DNA of 5,710 bases, from contig DBRK01000001.1 in the NCBI GenBank assembly GCA_002306315.1, positions 26,739 to 32,448 of the forward strand, given 5' to 3'. The first letter of the stretch is position 1; each line of letters begins with the position of its first letter. Both the position numbers and the translations under genes were made by a program. This DNA is from Patescibacteria group bacterium UBA1370. Lineage in GTDB: Bacteria; Patescibacteriota; Microgenomatia; UBA1400; PJMF01. The notes beneath the pieces are model-generated. The model made no database searches, was not told the DNA's origin, and was given only the letters and a program-made list of their open reading frames with translations. Shown piece after piece: positions 4,117 through 5,710 of this stretch.

Positions 4117-5577
4117 CTACCGATATGCCACTGGCATCTCAGTCAAGACCAAACTCAGGCTCATGCGGCGCTGGTCAGGATCAACGCTCTCAACATGGAC
4201 TGTAATCTGGTCACCGCGCTTGAGCTCAGTACCCGGCTCCAGCTTGCTTGAGTGAATCAAGCCGTCTATGCCGGCCTCAACATTCACAAAAACGCCAAAT
4301 GACTCCACCCGCGAGACAGTGCCGGAAATGGTCATGCCCTGCTGGTATTTGTCGCCGATAGCTTGCCACGGGTCGTCGGAAAGCTGTTTGATGGACAGAT
4401 TCAGCTTGCCAGTCTTGTCATCGATGCCCAGCACCCTGACCTTGACCCGGTCGCCGACTTGATGATAATCCTTGGGATGGGAAACCTTTTCCCAGGAAAT
4501 CTCAGAAATGTGCACCAAGCCTTCAACATGGCCAAGCGTGCCGCCGTCCACCGGGACCTCCACCGTGATGAAGAGGCCAAAGTGCATGACGCCGGAAACA
4601 ACGCCTTCATAGGTGCCGCCGATCTCGACTGCCTCGAGCGCCTGTTCTTTGTGGGCAATCTCGTCTGCCTCAGAAACATGGCGTTCCGAAAAGATCAGCC
4701 GGTTTTTTTCGCGGTCCACCTCAATCACCCGGACGCGCAGATCCTGGCCCCGGAGCTGGTGGTAATTGCCGACCAAATCCTTGCCAAACTGGCTGGAGGG
4801 TACAAAACCGCGGGTGCCGTTGACCACCACAATCAGCCCGCCCTTGTTGACATCGATGCCCTTGGCATCGAGAACGTCTTCATTTTCGTAGGCTTCCTCG
4901 AAGTAATCCCAGCGGGCATCGGATGCGGCTTTCTTGAGGGAAAGCAAAATCTGGCCGGAGCTGCTTTCGGCAGCAGCTACAACCGCTTCAATCTCCTGAC
5001 CCACCTCAAGCTCACCGATATACTCGCGGGCGGCATCAAATTCTTTATCCGCCACAATACCTTCGGTTTTGGCGCCGATGTCAATGGTCAGCATCTTGCG
5101 GCCTTTGGCCGTAATCGTGCCGATAACTTTCTCACCCCTCTTGGGGACTACTAAATCATAATCAGCCAGGCTTAGGAGCTCCTCCATGGTTTTGGGGGGC
5201 TGGCCGGTGCGGCTGGGTTTGTCTTTTGCTTGGCCAGTGACGGGGGCTTTGGCGGCCGGTTTTTCGCTTTGGGTAGCAGCGGCTTTTTCCTCAGGTTCGG
5301 TGCCAGCGGATTTTTTGGCGGCCGGGGCTTTCTTTTCTGCGGCCTTCTTAGAACTCGCGGCTTTCTTTTTTGCCGGAGCTTTTTCTGGGGCTGCTTTTTT
5401 ATCAGCCTTTTTATCAGCTTTCTTCACGGCGGCTTCTGCCTCTTCTTTCTGAACCTCCTCGGCTACAACATCAGAAGCAGCGATTTCTACTTCCTCCGCC
5501 AGCTCTTCCTTAGTGGGAGTTGCTTTATCAATTGCCTCTTTTTTCTTCACAGACTTGTCTTGTGTCTTTGTTGCCAT
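4117..5577 (-). CDS. rpsA: Small ribosomal subunit protein S1 (four S1 domains)
   Basis: Ribosomal protein S1 binds the 30S subunit and mRNA through repeated OB-fold S1 RNA-binding domains and helps recruit mRNA for translation initiation. Four repeats are visible at about residues 147-216, 232-301, 319-397 and 411-476. The last two match the family best (YEGVVSGVMHFGLFI...GLVHISEISW; ISGTVSRVESFGVFVNV...GLIHSSKL). The four-domain form is shorter than the six-domain E. coli protein and is common outside Proteobacteria. Residues 1-130 are an added low-complexity tail: acidic at 23-49, then Lys/Ala/Pro-rich (KKADKKADKKAAPEKAPAKK and similar), resembling histone H1-type tails and probably disordered. 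The start is clear, with AAAGGA 6 bases before the ATG. It ends with TAG and a strong terminator follows. A hairpin-plus-T-run lies in its upstream region, with no obvious promoter between the two. Confidence 0.95.
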   Translation of the reverse strand: MATKTQDKSVKKKEAIDKATPTKEELAEEVEIAASDVVAEEVQKEEAEAAVKKADKKADKKAAPEKAPAKKKAASSKKAAEKKAPAAKKSAGTEPEEKAAATQSEKPAAKAPVTGQAKDKPSRTGQPPKTMEELLSLADYDLVVPKRGEKVIGTITAKGRKMLTIDIGAKTEGIVADKEFDAAREYIGELEVGQEIEAVVAAAESSSGQILLSLKKAASDARWDYFEEAYENEDVLDAKGIDVNKGGLIVVVNGTRGFVPSSQFGKDLVGNYHQLRGQDLRVRVIEVDREKNRLIFSERHVSEADEIAHKEQALEAVEIGGTYEGVVSGVMHFGLFITVEVPVDGGTLGHVEGLVHISEISWEKVSHPKDYHQVGDRVKVRVLGIDDKTGKLNLSIKQLSDDPWQAIGDKYQQGMTISGTVSRVESFGVFVNVEAGIDGLIHSSKLEPGTELKRGDQITVHVESVDPDQRRMSLSLVLTEMPVAYR

Positions 5578-5618
5578 ATAAATTCCTTTCTGTGGGATTT
5601 TCCGCGCGGCGGCAGCTT

Positions 5619-5639
5619 AAAAAAGCACCGCGGGCGGTG
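5619..5639 (-). terminator. Terminator-like hairpin upstream of rpsA
   Basis: The minus strand forms CACCG-CCCG-CGGTG followed by C and six T residues, about 40 bases before the rpsA start. It may end a gene lying to the right of the window, or act as an attenuator in the rpsA leader. I find no convincing promoter between it and rpsA, nor a strong one in 5640-5710, so the two cannot be told apart here. Confidence 0.55.
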
Positions 5640-5710
5640 GGGCAATCAGGCAAAGCTCTTATTTTTACTTGCCAGTAAGTGAGCATTTGTCTTGCCGCTA
5701 GTGTTGAAAA

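Noticed and set aside
3833..4255. 140-aa plus-strand frame
   Set aside because: It runs antisense through the 57-aa gene, a strong terminator and the end of rpsA.
4363..5154. 263-aa plus-strand open frame
   Set aside because: It lies wholly antisense to the well-supported rpsA gene, with no family signal and no start signals; it is a shadow of rpsA.
5186..5682. Plus-strand frames rich in Phe/Ala/Gly that look membrane-like
   Set aside because: They are the antisense reading of the Lys/Ala-rich rpsA tail, which gives artificial hydrophobic stretches.

Overview
The window reads like chromosome from a small-genome bacterium, most plausibly a Candidatus Patescibacteria/CPR lineage. This is an inference. 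It rests on a four-domain ribosomal protein S1 with a Lys/Ala/Pro-rich N-terminal extension, a tRNA gene with no encoded CCA, compact genes with short intergenic gaps, AAAGGA-type ribosome binding sites, and several proteins I cannot place in any family. The standard bacterial code fits: every called gene ends cleanly, mostly with TAG. There is no transposase, integrase, CRISPR array or rRNA.

Layout. Positions 1-289 are non-coding and rich in repeats. They hold three inverted repeats near the left edge, three direct copies of a TGTAATGT motif that resemble a transposon end, and a 19-bp inverted repeat (one mismatch) three bases from the 3' end of a tRNA-Ala(UGC) gene at 290-363 (minus strand). 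The tRNA has a good promoter about 110 bp upstream, and a bulged hairpin lies in the leader. Positions 635-2821 hold three minus-strand genes: an unrecognised 183-aa protein, a 289-aa protein with a carbonic-anhydrase-like CxDxR + HxxCG metal-site signature, and an unrecognised 201-aa His-rich protein. Each has its own promoter or a terminator between it and its neighbour, so they look like separate transcription units rather than one tight operon.

Positions 2958-3358 are the oddest part: eight strong hairpins in about 400 bp, including a perfect 24-bp palindrome and a perfect 12-bp stem. A 63-aa ORF for a single-pass membrane peptide runs through five of them, and an intrinsic terminator follows it. 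A 78-aa plus-strand gene with a good sigma70-type promoter follows (3487-3723). It converges, across an A/T-rich bidirectional terminator, on a 57-aa minus-strand gene with an acidic tail (3793-3966), which has its own promoter. The right end is rpsA (4117-5577, minus), with a strong terminator after it and a terminator-like hairpin in its upstream region.

Only the tRNA and rpsA (translation) and, less firmly, the carbonic-anhydrase-like protein can be given a role. The best candidates for something undescribed are the hairpin block with its embedded membrane peptide, and the atypical short-spaced metal site of the 289-aa protein.
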